Below, one piece after another: positions 28,801 to 35,340 of a stretch of 35,340 nucleotides of DNA. The notes under the pieces were generated by a model that did no database searches, was not told where the DNA came from, and saw only the letters and a list, made by a program, of their open reading frames with translations. How positions within the stretch are numbered: the first letter of the stretch is position 1; every line of letters starts with the position of its first letter. The position numbers and the translations under genes were made by a program. This DNA comes from a virus. The stretch covers positions 1 through 35,340 of the IMG/VR virus record IMGVR_UViG_3300030107_000940. One strand, 5' to 3'.

Positions 28801-30094
28801 AATATGATTTTTTTCCGTTTCGAGGAATAAAGTTTTGTCCAAAAGTTCCTGTTCTTAACCAGTTCCTAGCTACCCCTGTACTATCTACATGAGCATTTGA
28901 TACTACCTTTGCGATAGTTTCTGGATGAACACCTATAGCTCTAAGTGAATCACTAATTGCAGTAGCTTTATCTAAATGACGTTCAGTTAAAAAACTTGCA
29001 CTTGATTGATCGTCCGTTCCAGCAATCGTAGTACCCTTACCTCTTCCTGTACGAACATAATAAGCAGCAGATGCAGCAGTAAGTAATGATGCACCAATAA
29101 TATATCCAAGATCTTTTACATCTTCCCAATCTTGTTCCCGTTGTACTTTTTCATCATACTCTCTGAGTATTGCATTCTGCTCACTAATAGAAAGCTCTTC
29201 CCCAGAGGTAAGTGTTCTTCCTCCAACTAAATAATTTCCTACTTGTCCATCATTTATATAACGAACATTAGAAAATATTGTTTCAGGATCTAGATGAGAA
29301 CTATCTGCTACAGCATCTGGTTTCTTGTCTGGCTGTTCTGGTAACTTTTTTACTCCTGCAAGAGCTTCTTCTGAAAATATGGTAGGAGTATCTGTAGCTT
29401 TACTAAGTCCATAATCAAGGCCATAACCAATACCAACTTGCCCTGCTGCTCTCTTTCCAAATCCCTTGCCACCTTGAACAAGAGGAGTAGCAACATACCC
29501 TACGCCCTTAAGAATATTTCCAGCAGTACCTAAATTTGTTAAAGGAGCCGCTGAAACAGGAAGAAAGTTACCAAAAATTCTAGCTGCTTTATCTTCAGAA
29601 GATACAGGCATTTCTATGCCCAAAGCTTTATTCGCTCCAGCTTGAATAGCTTTTCCTGCTTTTATTAGTGCAGCATCAACTCCTTCTTTCGATGCTTCAT
29701 CGTATCTGTCTACCCATGTTTTTTCTCTGTGATCAGCCGATGCTGGATGTCCTACATATTCTACTGGAGTTTTAAATGTTTGAGTCTTTTCATCAAATTC
29801 TGGTTCAGGTTGCTTAGATGAAGCTTCTATTGCAGCACCACCCATACCAAGTAATCCAGCAAGTCCAGCAGACCAATCAGGAATAGTACCAGCAATAAAT
29901 TGTTTGATGGGATCAGAAGGTCGCTTCTTAATAAGAGGAGCGTTTGCTAATTTTCTTTGTCTAGCCCTAATATATCTTGGTAAAGCAAACGCAGTATCAG
30001 GAGGGACAACCTTACGCTTTTCATTATCGCTTTTGTCATCCTCTTGGGAAAGGTATCTGACCTTCCCAAATAATTTTTCTATTTCAGAATCCAT
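25778..30094 (-). CDS. Very large internal/ejection-type virion protein
   Basis: 1438 residues. No enzymatic motif recognised. It is Lys/Ala/Gly-rich with scattered hydrophobic segments: DWSAGLAGLLGMGGAA (about 73-88), FLPVSAAPLTNLG (177-189), a clear membrane-like helix GYIIGASLLTAASAAYYV (330-347), and FFAGTAALIGM further on. An internal repeat of the type (L/I)Fx(K/N)VRY(L/I) occurs at 8-15 and 273-280. Size and position, next to a run of three further structural genes and the lysis genes, match proteins ejected with the DNA in podoviruses (T7 gp16 type). This role is an inference. Its last 71 nt overlap the DUF3987 gene on the other strand. Confidence 0.8.
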   Translation of the reverse strand: MDSEIEKLFGKVRYLSQEDDKSDNEKRKVVPPDTAFALPRYIRARQRKLANAPLIKKRPSDPIKQFIAGTIPDWSAGLAGLLGMGGAAIEASSKQPEPEFDEKTQTFKTPVEYVGHPASADHREKTWVDRYDEASKEGVDAALIKAGKAIQAGANKALGIEMPVSSEDKAARIFGNFLPVSAAPLTNLGTAGNILKGVGYVATPLVQGGKGFGKRAAGQVGIGYGLDYGLSKATDTPTIFSEEALAGVKKLPEQPDKKPDAVADSSHLDPETIFSNVRYINDGQVGNYLVGGRTLTSGEELSISEQNAILREYDEKVQREQDWEDVKDLGYIIGASLLTAASAAYYVRTGRGKGTTIAGTDDQSSASFLTERHLDKATAISDSLRAIGVHPETIAKVVSNAHVDSTGVARNWLRTGTFGQNFIPRNGKKSYSPMELRARFGKLKKDEKNLFTEAMNALAEKVARKGKPEDPAELWKKGKRPSTELDKIIAEADNNPLVAKLMKDIHETYDNLLDYAVHRGVHTPGKHGSAEAFRQSNTVDGRLAYMHVHDKAEHQFMRKLSRTLLGVHSTQGKDASLLSVYGKRSDDINFNKTLDVFDSLERYGVAVIKDSNEQSFKGNILDKLAGIHREGFNAVSGAAGNVSRTKMNDAITDSPTARDTVYLGKSTDLSNIDSLPFVPFTGDKASKRMVEGFSGTVEDLKAKFPGDIITVHQGGEIRAYYVPDKGLKAALDLSPQITNAVLQAANHQKNVMTRFTTGNLSLFAPTSGIYSAGQTAINTFARDGVWRGMTSPFASITGTGRLFFVNAAGDLSKYLANRIGVHAGIEGISPTALQKLQARLEHSFINSAISRAKSEAGRMAPTSFSQISGDTMPEIMEGIVKGPIAKFLGDQHEIALMGNLWNTLTNAFHEGPAYGAYLRALGDEIIAVEEAGKKLTPKAMSQIQRDAVDKAKLVSGDMRKIGASGATKVFNQTFPFGSAMLQSWNSMGAAAKKHPVKFFAGTAALIGMPTVSEMIWNKHVHEGSVDANGDPITFPDPHDPNKKWTYQDYLYNKYTTEQRANNFIYFVPGWHPKDAIILPVAPEWSLYKGAVMDGMDAVFNFSDVGNIKMAKGVEREHWKAGLAKVTDVALPPSLSLIGSLTGADIQLGLAVEQKIDPDDPGSDVSVLRTNPFMRGERLTSRTGKGQYVGSHHERFFSQAVQDIFGWAGGQYLLVNEAYQAGADPKGGGNFERGLSMALDQSKVGAKSAMRYLNPLWGGTQRPKRWDEIGKNVYSATKVLENLSTNFKNTLKAGGIAHVDGDLVKGNSVLRTLSDDPAFLIVAGSAAEVLKKVKLLDPDIKRLEKHLKTIPTSAVGPGTPWKNIQDRNDEYDSIVTRIQALDARKMALIRGWEDVLEEQITLRVGRKIDVDLTKFSSRPQAPAPDSLSKALRSAPQTSR
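25860..25881. other. Inverted repeat inside the gene end, near the convergence
   Basis: GTAAGATC (25860-25867) and GATCTTAC (25874-25881), loop 6, lie 11 nt beyond the stop of the rightward DUF3987 gene and inside the coding end of the leftward gene. No T-run follows rightward, so it is a weak candidate for stopping early transcription. Confidence 0.3.
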
Positions 30095-30108
30095 ACCAAA
30101 ATAATATC

Positions 30109-30924
30109 TTACAATTTAATTAAGGATTCAGTAGGAATTGCAAATTCCCTATTATCTGATCTTCTTAACAGTATTGTTTCATAATCATCAACCTTTAACA
30201 TCTCATATGCGCCTTGTGGATTATATGTTGGATGGTAGATATTCTTTGCTTCCATTATAGACAGCGTCGGATCCTTAGGATCTCTAGTGTTATTCAGACG
30301 ATCTAGCATGTCATCTACAATTTCCTGATTTTTAACATCATCTTTAGATTTAACCTCAACCTTCGATCCCCTCTTTATTGTTCTTTCTTCAGGAACTAGT
30401 GCGAGAGAACCCTTTTTTGGTACAAGAAAACTTTGCTTTATTATTTGTTCGCCACTATCGGTTGTTCCTACTGATGTTAAAGGCCGTTCTGATACTCCTT
30501 TAAGTTCGCCCGGTGTAAGTCCCGGTTTGAGTCTCATGTTCGGACCAAGATCTCCCAATTTATCAAGCTTTACAGGCCATCGAGCCATCTTAGTAGCACT
30601 TACTCCTGCATCTCCGAAATTCTTGAGTATATTTGATTCATTTAAATCTAGCTCAGACTGAGTCTTATTTGACATCCAAGCGGCTGCGTCAGGATGCAGC
30701 TTTATCATGGGTTGTGGCATAACACCTTGACCAATCAGAGCAGTCGCTCTAGAAGTATCTCCAGCCATCTTTTGAGCTTCTAGTTGCGCTCTATTCTGTT
30801 GTGCTATTTTAGCTAAACCACTTTGTAAATCAGAAGTAGCTTTAGCACTTTGAGTAAGACGATCACCAAGAGTTGGATCGTTACTGGCCCCAATCATACT
30901 TAAAGGATTTAATCTTTCAGCCAT
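30109..30924 (-). CDS. Probable internal virion protein (271 aa)
   Basis: 271 residues, Lys/Asp/Leu-rich, hydrophilic. The N-terminal 65 residues are helical with coiled-coil character (TQSAKATSDLQSGLAKIAQQNRAQLEAQKMAG); the C-terminal part is a mixed beta/alpha domain (YETILLRRSDNREFAIPTESL). No family recognised. It follows the large 1438-aa gene's upstream side with 14 nt spacing and precedes it in transcription, a position used by ejection proteins. Role by context only. Confidence 0.72.
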   Translation of the reverse strand: MAERLNPLSMIGASNDPTLGDRLTQSAKATSDLQSGLAKIAQQNRAQLEAQKMAGDTSRATALIGQGVMPQPMIKLHPDAAAWMSNKTQSELDLNESNILKNFGDAGVSATKMARWPVKLDKLGDLGPNMRLKPGLTPGELKGVSERPLTSVGTTDSGEQIIKQSFLVPKKGSLALVPEERTIKRGSKVEVKSKDDVKNQEIVDDMLDRLNNTRDPKDPTLSIMEAKNIYHPTYNPQGAYEMLKVDDYETILLRRSDNREFAIPTESLIKL

Positions 30925-30928
30925 TATA

Positions 30929-31780
30929 TTATCTCACTGGAATTGTGGGTGCAGTAGTGCCTTTAAATGCACCAGCATCCCCAAGTTGCCTAATCATTTC
31001 ACCACGATCTCTTCTCTCATCTTCAAGAGCAAGTTGTTGCATAATTTGTTGTGTTAAATTTCCTCCTGCTCTAAAAGGCATAGCCGCACTCATATCAGGA
31101 ATATAAGTTCTTGTTGGCATTTGAGTAGCTACTTGAGCAGCAGTAGATCCCGGATTAGGATCTGTAAATGCAGGGGCTGGAGCATCAAGATCATAAGCTT
31201 GTCTTAGAGCCATAAGATTTTTTAAGTCTTGATTCTGAGAAGTTTGTAGTAATGATGCAGCTTGTTGTTCCCTATTAAGTTTAGTCTTATCTGATACTCT
31301 ACCCATAGCATCCATAAGATTTGCATTATAATTAGATGATGTTGCTCCAAGAGGCGTCTGACCTTGCTTAAGAGCGGCTTGGTTATACATACGATCAATA
31401 GTACTTTGAGCTAATGCGTTATCTCTATCTACCATTCCTTGGGCAGCCGCCATATCAGGAATATTAAACTTAAAGTTTCTTGTAGCTTCATTAGTTGCAA
31501 GTTGTCTTTGTAAGTCTCCAGCCGCAGCTTCTCCTCTAACTTTAGCTGCTGTTGCTCCTCCGACCTGACTAAGATCAATTCCCCCTGCCTCATTAAAATT
31601 TCTAGTAGAAAAGTCAGTGCCAGAAGTACCTGCAAGATTAAGTCCTGTCTTGAACTTTTCATCTTTAGCCTGATTCTCTGCTCTCATAGCAGCTAAATTA
31701 GCTTCATTAACTTTGTCGCCAGCAAGCTTATCTGCTATTGTTCCTACCAAAGCTCCTGTTATAAAAGGTGCTGTTGCCAT
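30929..31780 (-). CDS. Probable internal virion protein (283 aa)
   Basis: 283 residues, Ala/Gln/Asn-rich. It begins with a short hydrophobic segment (PFITGALVGTIADKLAG) and continues in long helices (NEANLAAMRAENQAKDEKFKTG, then Gln-rich stretches and NLTQQIMQQLALEDERRDRGEMIRQL). Such low-complexity Ala/Gln helical proteins with an N-terminal hydrophobic segment resemble gp14/gp15-type ejection proteins. No family recognised. Its ATG overlaps the stop of the upstream gene by one base (TAATG). Confidence 0.7.
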   Translation of the reverse strand: MATAPFITGALVGTIADKLAGDKVNEANLAAMRAENQAKDEKFKTGLNLAGTSGTDFSTRNFNEAGGIDLSQVGGATAAKVRGEAAAGDLQRQLATNEATRNFKFNIPDMAAAQGMVDRDNALAQSTIDRMYNQAALKQGQTPLGATSSNYNANLMDAMGRVSDKTKLNREQQAASLLQTSQNQDLKNLMALRQAYDLDAPAPAFTDPNPGSTAAQVATQMPTRTYIPDMSAAMPFRAGGNLTQQIMQQLALEDERRDRGEMIRQLGDAGAFKGTTAPTIPVR

Positions 31781-33264
31781 TAGAAAGCTCCACTTCCTCT
31801 TGTTCCTAATCCACGTTTATCTCTTCCACCAGATCCTTCTCTAGCTGCTATGGCATCTAAGAAAGATTGATTTGGAGCCGCACCTGAAACTGGACCTTGC
31901 GCTCTACTTCCAGTTCTTAATGCGCCACTAATATCGAAGAGAGGTTCAGAACCAATAGCAGAACGAACATCTTCTCCTAGAGATCCTTGTCGTTCAGTTA
32001 CAAGTTTCTCTCGTTGTTCTGCAAATGGTTTAATATCAAACAAGTCATCACCAAGCCTATAACCAGTGGCTCCTGTTTCAGCTTGTCCACGAAGAAGATT
32101 TACATCTCTTTGTGCGCCACCAAGAACTCCTTGCTCAATTTCTCGTACTCGTTCTTTTGCTCCCTCTTCTTGTCCTGATAAGAATAAGTTAGCTTGTTGT
32201 CCACCTATTGGATTTAAACTTCCTCTAGCTTGTAAATTACTTACTTGTTGTCTAGCTGGCCCTGCTCTTTCGTCAACAATACTTTGTATAATACTGTCAT
32301 CTAAAGATTTAAATGCTCCTCCGGGAAATGTTTCTCCAATTTGTTCCCCAAAGGTTTGCCTTCTAAGACCTTCTTCATCAGCAAGAATAAGTCTACCAAG
32401 ATCAGGATTATCAAAGACTTGTCTAAACTCTGGCTCTGTAACATCTGCTCCTAATCCTACATTCTCACGTTCAATTCCAGCAGCTATTACTTTCCTAAAC
32501 TCTTCATCACTGAGTCCGGGATTTATAGTATCACCTATTAAACGATCAAATGCTTCTTGTGATAATGCATTTCTAGCTTCTTGACGTAATGCTGCTATTT
32601 GTTGTGGAGTAAACTTTTGACTAAGAACATCATCAAGCCCCGGAACGTCTGCATTTAAAGCTTGATTTAATGTAAGTTCTGTTAGACCACCGACAGTACC
32701 ACCAACTATATCAAACGGAACAGCCGCCGTATCAAAGCCTAATTGTCCTAATGTCTTTGCTCCTTCATTAGCCAAGAAATCATATCCTGTTCGGACGACC
32801 CCACCTACATCTCCAAAATTACTTGTGAGGAATTCAGAAACACCAGTATTAATTGGAGCAGTAGCTTCTCCTACAGCGGCTAAACTACTAGTAATGAATG
32901 AAGGATCTGCCGCCGCAGCAGCTAAATCTCCACTTGCTAGGATGTCACCAGCAGTACCAACAGTATTACCAATAATAATTGTTGAACCAGCAGCGTCTGT
33001 TGTTACTGTAGCTGTTCCGTCAGCAATTTGACCAGCTAATTCAGATGCCTTTCCTGCTTCGCTAATAGAACCAGAAACTCCTTGGGAAATTGAAGAGCCA
33101 ATATAACTGGTAGCACCAGCTATTAGTGCTTCTTTAAAAGAACCACCCGTTGCTCCAGTTGCTACAGCACTACCAATAGCAGCACATGGAGGACCACAAG
33201 CCATTCCACCAACAACACTAGCAGCAACTCTAACTACAGTCTTAATTATTCCTCCGTAACCCAT
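31780..33264 (-). CDS. Gly/Ala-rich probable internal virion protein (494 aa)
   Basis: 494 residues. The first 135 residues are almost entirely small and hydrophobic residues (VVRVAASVVGGMACGPPCAAIGSAVATGATGG, SYIGSSISQGVSGS), able to form membrane helices with a Cys-Gly-Pro-Pro-Cys motif at 23-27. The rest is helical and charged, Gln/Glu/Arg-rich. This split, a membrane-active N-terminus and a soluble helical C-terminus, fits an ejection protein that makes a channel in the cell envelope. No family recognised. CGPPC resembles a redox motif, but nothing else of a thioredoxin fold is present. Confidence 0.72.
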   Translation of the reverse strand: MGYGGIIKTVVRVAASVVGGMACGPPCAAIGSAVATGATGGSFKEALIAGATSYIGSSISQGVSGSISEAGKASELAGQIADGTATVTTDAAGSTIIIGNTVGTAGDILASGDLAAAAADPSFITSSLAAVGEATAPINTGVSEFLTSNFGDVGGVVRTGYDFLANEGAKTLGQLGFDTAAVPFDIVGGTVGGLTELTLNQALNADVPGLDDVLSQKFTPQQIAALRQEARNALSQEAFDRLIGDTINPGLSDEEFRKVIAAGIERENVGLGADVTEPEFRQVFDNPDLGRLILADEEGLRRQTFGEQIGETFPGGAFKSLDDSIIQSIVDERAGPARQQVSNLQARGSLNPIGGQQANLFLSGQEEGAKERVREIEQGVLGGAQRDVNLLRGQAETGATGYRLGDDLFDIKPFAEQREKLVTERQGSLGEDVRSAIGSEPLFDISGALRTGSRAQGPVSGAAPNQSFLDAIAAREGSGGRDKRGLGTRGSGAF

Positions 33265-33737
33265 TACTCTCTTCCTCTAAGAACAAATCGCTTCACAGCT
33301 AACAACCTATTAACCATTCTAGGAGGAAGCTGCTCTCTAAAAGCTGTTTCAAGTTGTGCTTGTACTTCTGGAGGTAAAGCAACAAACTTTTCTACCAACA
33401 TAATAAGTTCTTCTTCAGTTAGTAATTCTAGTGGATCTGCTTGTGCATCTTGTAAATCTGCTTGTTCTTCTATCCCTGCTGGCGCACCAATATCATCTAG
33501 CTCTATACCTTTTGATTCTAGTAACCGAACCATACTAGTAATAAAGTCACCTACTTCATCTTGAACTCCCGGTTGCATAGCATCTGAGACAGGAGTAAGA
33601 GATTCAGCCGAAACTGTAGGCTGCATAGGAGCTTGTTGTTGTTGCATAGGAGCAACTTGATCAAGATCATCTTCAAGTGTCATTCCTTGTGGAGGACGAC
33701 CTACTTGATTTCCATAAGTTCCCGGTCCTTGAGGCAT
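33264..33737 (-). CDS. Hypothetical Gln/Pro-rich structural protein (157 aa)
   Basis: 157 residues. The N-terminal 55 residues are Gln/Pro/Gly-rich and probably disordered (PMQQQQAPMQP). The C-terminal part is acidic helices ending in an amphipathic segment with Arg (PPRMVNRLLAVKRFVLRGRE). Its stop overlaps the next ATG (TAATG), and GAGGGGTATTAA precedes its own ATG, immediately after the endolysin stop. No family recognised; a virion role is inferred from its neighbours. Confidence 0.68.
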   Translation of the reverse strand: MPQGPGTYGNQVGRPPQGMTLEDDLDQVAPMQQQQAPMQPTVSAESLTPVSDAMQPGVQDEVGDFITSMVRLLESKGIELDDIGAPAGIEEQADLQDAQADPLELLTEEELIMLVEKFVALPPEVQAQLETAFREQLPPRMVNRLLAVKRFVLRGRE

Positions 33738-34187
33738 TTAATACCCCTCCAAAAATAAATTTCTTTCTGCTTTTCTACGTCTTACTAATCCAGCTAATAT
33801 CTTTCCACCAGCCCTGCGCCACTTAGGAAATTCGTCTGCTGCATCTAAGTATTGCCCACGGTTAATCTTAATTCTTAAACTACTTCTCTGCAAGTTTCCC
33901 GTCCCAATATTGTATGCTAGACTACCAATTGAACTAAACATATTCTCTGTTAGTTCCGCTTTGATAAGTTTTCTAATTGCCGCCTCAACGTGATGCACCT
34001 CTTTCTGTAACAATCCTGTTGCTTGTTTCTTTGTGATTGCTGGATGATCCACGGTGATACGATTGCCATCAGCATCCCATATACTACCAAATCCAATAGT
34101 TGGAATACCGATTGGATCAAGGTAGACTTTGGAGGAGAAGCCCTCAAAAGCTTTTATAATCCCCAGCCCTGCTTTGTTGATCCTCAT
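33738..34187 (-). CDS. Endolysin, GH24 (T4-type) lysozyme
   Basis: 149 residues, full-length for a single-domain GH24 muramidase that hydrolyses the beta-1,4 bond in peptidoglycan. Catalytic triad in canonical spacing: Glu15 (IIKAFEGF), Asp24 (VYLDPIGIPT), Thr30; T4 lysozyme has the same 9 and 6 residue steps. Further family marks are TIGFGS, AYNIGTGNL and the end RRRKAERNLF. No N-terminal signal or SAR segment is visible, so it needs a holin for export. It overlaps the holin gene by 4 nt (ATGA). Confidence 0.92.
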   Translation of the reverse strand: MRINKAGLGIIKAFEGFSSKVYLDPIGIPTIGFGSIWDADGNRITVDHPAITKKQATGLLQKEVHHVEAAIRKLIKAELTENMFSSIGSLAYNIGTGNLQRSSLRIKINRGQYLDAADEFPKWRRAGGKILAGLVRRRKAERNLFLEGY

Positions 34188-34621
34188 TTTCTGTTAAAAC
34201 TTCTTTGACCAAACCAAAAACTAACAACAGCAGCCCAAACAGCTTGAAACTCATCATTCCAAATCATTTTATATTGCTCCATTGTTATCCAATCCATATT
34301 AACACACACAGAAAGTGCAGCAAATTCTATAAACAAACAGTATGTTATTATAGGTCTGACAGAAGAACTTAAGTTAATAACCCACTGACTAGACTTTGCA
34401 GTTATCGTTGCATGTTCTTTATGTAATGTTTCAGTCTCTCGGATATCTGCTTCGATATCCATCATCTGCATCTTTTGGTTTCCAATCTGCAACTGTTGTT
34501 CTAGTTGCTTATCCATCATAGCTAGTTCATGTGCTTGATCTCTTTTCTCTTCAAAGAAACTAAGAACCTTTGGAAGAAAAGAAGTACCGAAACCAAGGAC
34601 TGATCCAACAAGAGATAACAT
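34184..34621 (-). CDS. Holin of the 3TM / gene-transfer-agent type
   Basis: 145 residues. N-terminal hydrophobic segment 1-23 (LSLVGSVLGFGTSFLPKVLSFF), a charged coiled-coil region 24-75 (EKRDQAHELAMMDKQLEQQLQIGNQKMQMMDIEADI), then membrane segments at about 88-108 (VRPIITYCLFIEFAALSVCV) and 125-137 (FQAVWAAVVSFWF). The order, including the SSxVRPIITY and FWFGQR motifs, matches the 3TM holins known from gene-transfer agents and several phages. It makes holes in the inner membrane for endolysin release. It starts in a TAATG overlap with a 20-aa peptide gene. Confidence 0.85.
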   Translation of the reverse strand: MLSLVGSVLGFGTSFLPKVLSFFEEKRDQAHELAMMDKQLEQQLQIGNQKMQMMDIEADIRETETLHKEHATITAKSSQWVINLSSSVRPIITYCLFIEFAALSVCVNMDWITMEQYKMIWNDEFQAVWAAVVSFWFGQRSFNRK

Positions 34622-34683
34622 TATAAGACTCCAATAAGTAACGGAAGTGCTACAGTAAAAATTAGTATAGTTAGTCCAACCAT
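34621..34683 (-). CDS. 20-aa hydrophobic lysis-cassette peptide
   Basis: AGGAG lies 6 nt before the ATG at 34683-34681 (an ATG at 34689 would be too close). The 20 residues are almost all hydrophobic (MVGLTILIFTVALPLLIGVL), exactly one membrane span. The stop TAA overlaps the holin ATG by one base, so translation is coupled. Position between a membrane coiled-coil protein and the holin fits a regulator of holin timing or an accessory pore peptide. Its shortness limits certainty, but ribosome site plus coupling plus composition argue for a real gene. Confidence 0.65.
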   Translation of the reverse strand: MVGLTILIFTVALPLLIGVL

Positions 34684-34692
34684 TAACATCTC

Positions 34693-35046
34693 CTATTTAT
34701 TTATATCTGGGTGCTTCCCATTATGTATTGCATTAAGATGAGCTATTTGACTCTTCATAACTTTAACTTCTGCTTGTAGTGTTGCCATCTCACGATTCTG
34801 ATCTCGTAATGCTCCAACACTATTAATGTCTTTTAGTACATCAATTTGACTAGTAAATACAGCACGTTGACTTTCTGCATCATCTAGTCTGTCATCGAAG
34901 TCTGCCTTCTGCTTTTCATAGCGTTTCATAAATGTTTCAAGGTCGCCCATAACTCTAGCAAGGTTACTCTTAACTACAGCATAACCTCCAGCTACAGTTG
35001 CAAGAACCATAACACCTTGTATTGCATGACTAGCTGTTAGTTCCAT
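34693..35046 (-). CDS. Membrane-anchored coiled-coil protein (117 aa)
   Basis: 117 residues. An N-terminal membrane segment (about 8-25, AIQGVMVLATVAGGYAVV) is followed by a long charged helix (LARVMGDLETFMKRYEKQKADFDDRLDDAESQRAVF and EMATLQAEVKVMKSQIAHL), a probable coiled coil. This topology is like i-spanins and other lysis accessory proteins, but no outer-membrane lipoprotein partner (lipobox) is seen here, so the name spanin is not justified. It lies 9 nt before the 20-aa peptide. Confidence 0.7.
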   Translation of the reverse strand: MELTASHAIQGVMVLATVAGGYAVVKSNLARVMGDLETFMKRYEKQKADFDDRLDDAESQRAVFTSQIDVLKDINSVGALRDQNREMATLQAEVKVMKSQIAHLNAIHNGKHPDINK

Positions 35047-35052
35047 ATTACT

Positions 35053-35334
35053 TTACCTAATTGGTCCTGTATCATATGCAGTAAGAAGCATCCAACCGAT
35101 GCCTATTATAACAATAACTAAAAAGCCGAACTTCAATGCTTCTTGTCCTATCTTCTTCCATTTTTCTTTTGCTTCTTCAGCTTCACGTTTGCGTATTTCT
35201 GCTCGTTCTCTTTTCTGTTTAATCTTTACAGCCTGTATTCGGGACTGCTCTCTCTTAATATTTTCCCACATTGTGGGTTCGCCCATAGGAGTAGGAAACT
35301 TTTTATTTAATTCCCATTCTAAATCTTTAATCAT
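35053..35334 (-). CDS. C-terminally anchored membrane protein (93 aa)
   Basis: 93 residues, start MIKDLEWELNKKFPTP with GCAGAG at the window edge as binding site. A long, highly charged helix (KQKRERAEIRKREAEEAKEKWKKIGQEALK) precedes a membrane helix near the C-terminus (FGFLVIVIIGIGWMLLT). No family recognised. With the neighbouring coiled-coil membrane protein and the holin it belongs to the lysis or envelope cluster; further genes must lie beyond the right edge. Confidence 0.68.
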   Translation of the reverse strand: MIKDLEWELNKKFPTPMGEPTMWENIKREQSRIQAVKIKQKRERAEIRKREAEEAKEKWKKIGQEALKFGFLVIVIIGIGWMLLTAYDTGPIR

Positions 35335-35340
35335 CTCTGC

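Noticed and set aside
32066-32584. A rightward frame of about 172 codons inside the 494-aa gene
   Set aside because: Antisense shadow of the Gly/Ala-rich gene with a Cys/Pro/Ser-rich, biologically unlikely composition.
31780-33264. CGPPC motif as a thioredoxin-like redox enzyme
   Set aside because: No thioredoxin fold elements surround it; it is embedded in a Gly/Ala-rich hydrophobic stretch.
34693-35334. Spanin pair (i-spanin and o-spanin)
   Set aside because: One membrane-anchored coiled-coil protein and one C-terminally anchored protein are present, but no lipobox-bearing outer-membrane partner is seen.
1-35340. CRISPR array, tRNA or integrase/attachment sites
   Set aside because: No regularly spaced repeats, no cloverleaf-like segment, and no tyrosine or serine recombinase motifs were found.

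Overview
The window is a stretch of an AT-rich tailed bacteriophage genome. It carries a complete head-assembly and packaging set (small and large terminase, portal, putative scaffold, major capsid protein), a phage-type replication and recombination set, and a lysis cassette (GH24 endolysin, 3TM-type holin, small membrane proteins). I see no integrase, no repressor that I can name, no tRNA, no CRISPR array and no phage RNA polymerase. Shine-Dalgarno sequences precede most starts and genes are packed with 1-50 nt overlaps, so the host is a bacterium, but the sequence alone does not identify it. A very long ejection-type protein (1438 aa) plus the absence of a tape measure or sheath gene suggest a podovirus-like phage. 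This is an inference, because tail genes may lie beyond the left edge.

Layout. (1) Positions 1-9399, minus strand: late genes reading leftward, in the order 157-aa protein, small terminase, 77-aa protein, large terminase, 427-aa protein, portal, scaffold, major capsid, two further structural proteins; the last is cut by the window edge. (2) Positions 9400-10002: control region with many dyads, direct repeats and divergent start points. (3) Positions 9790-25848, plus strand: early/middle genes in several transcription units separated by hairpins and terminators. These are small genes (9.8-10.8 kb); a NADAR-SLOG unit (10.86-12.9 kb); a zinc-ribbon/HNH unit (13.1-13.9 kb); a long unit from a DUF932-like protein to a Cas4-like nuclease and Sak4-like ATPase (14.1-19.0 kb); then an SSB-like protein, RHH-like protein, RecD-like helicase, UDG-DNA polymerase I fusion and DUF3987 ATPase (19.1-25.8 kb). 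(4) Positions 25778-35334, minus strand: internal/ejection-type proteins and lysis genes, meeting the early genes head-on at about 25.8 kb with a 71-bp coding overlap.

How it fits together. Early transcription runs rightward from the 9.4-10 kb region and late transcription runs leftward from the same region. If the genome is circular or circularly permuted, the leftward transcript would leave position 1, pass through missing tail genes and re-enter at 35340, so terminase to lysis and ejection genes would form one late unit. Replication probably uses the PolA fusion with the RecD-like helicase, SSB-like protein and DUF3987 ATPase; Sak4, SSB and the Cas4-like nuclease form a recombination set.

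Most noteworthy are: the DNA polymerase fused to a uracil-DNA-glycosylase-like domain that has lost recognisable Fe-S and motif-2 residues; a NADAR gene directly coupled to a SLOG gene; a set of repeated intergenic elements (CTGGCCGGT x3, TGACACACA x5, CCCTAGTCTCAG x2, purine-arm hairpins x3); and several very small membrane peptides, one of them inserted in the lysis cassette.
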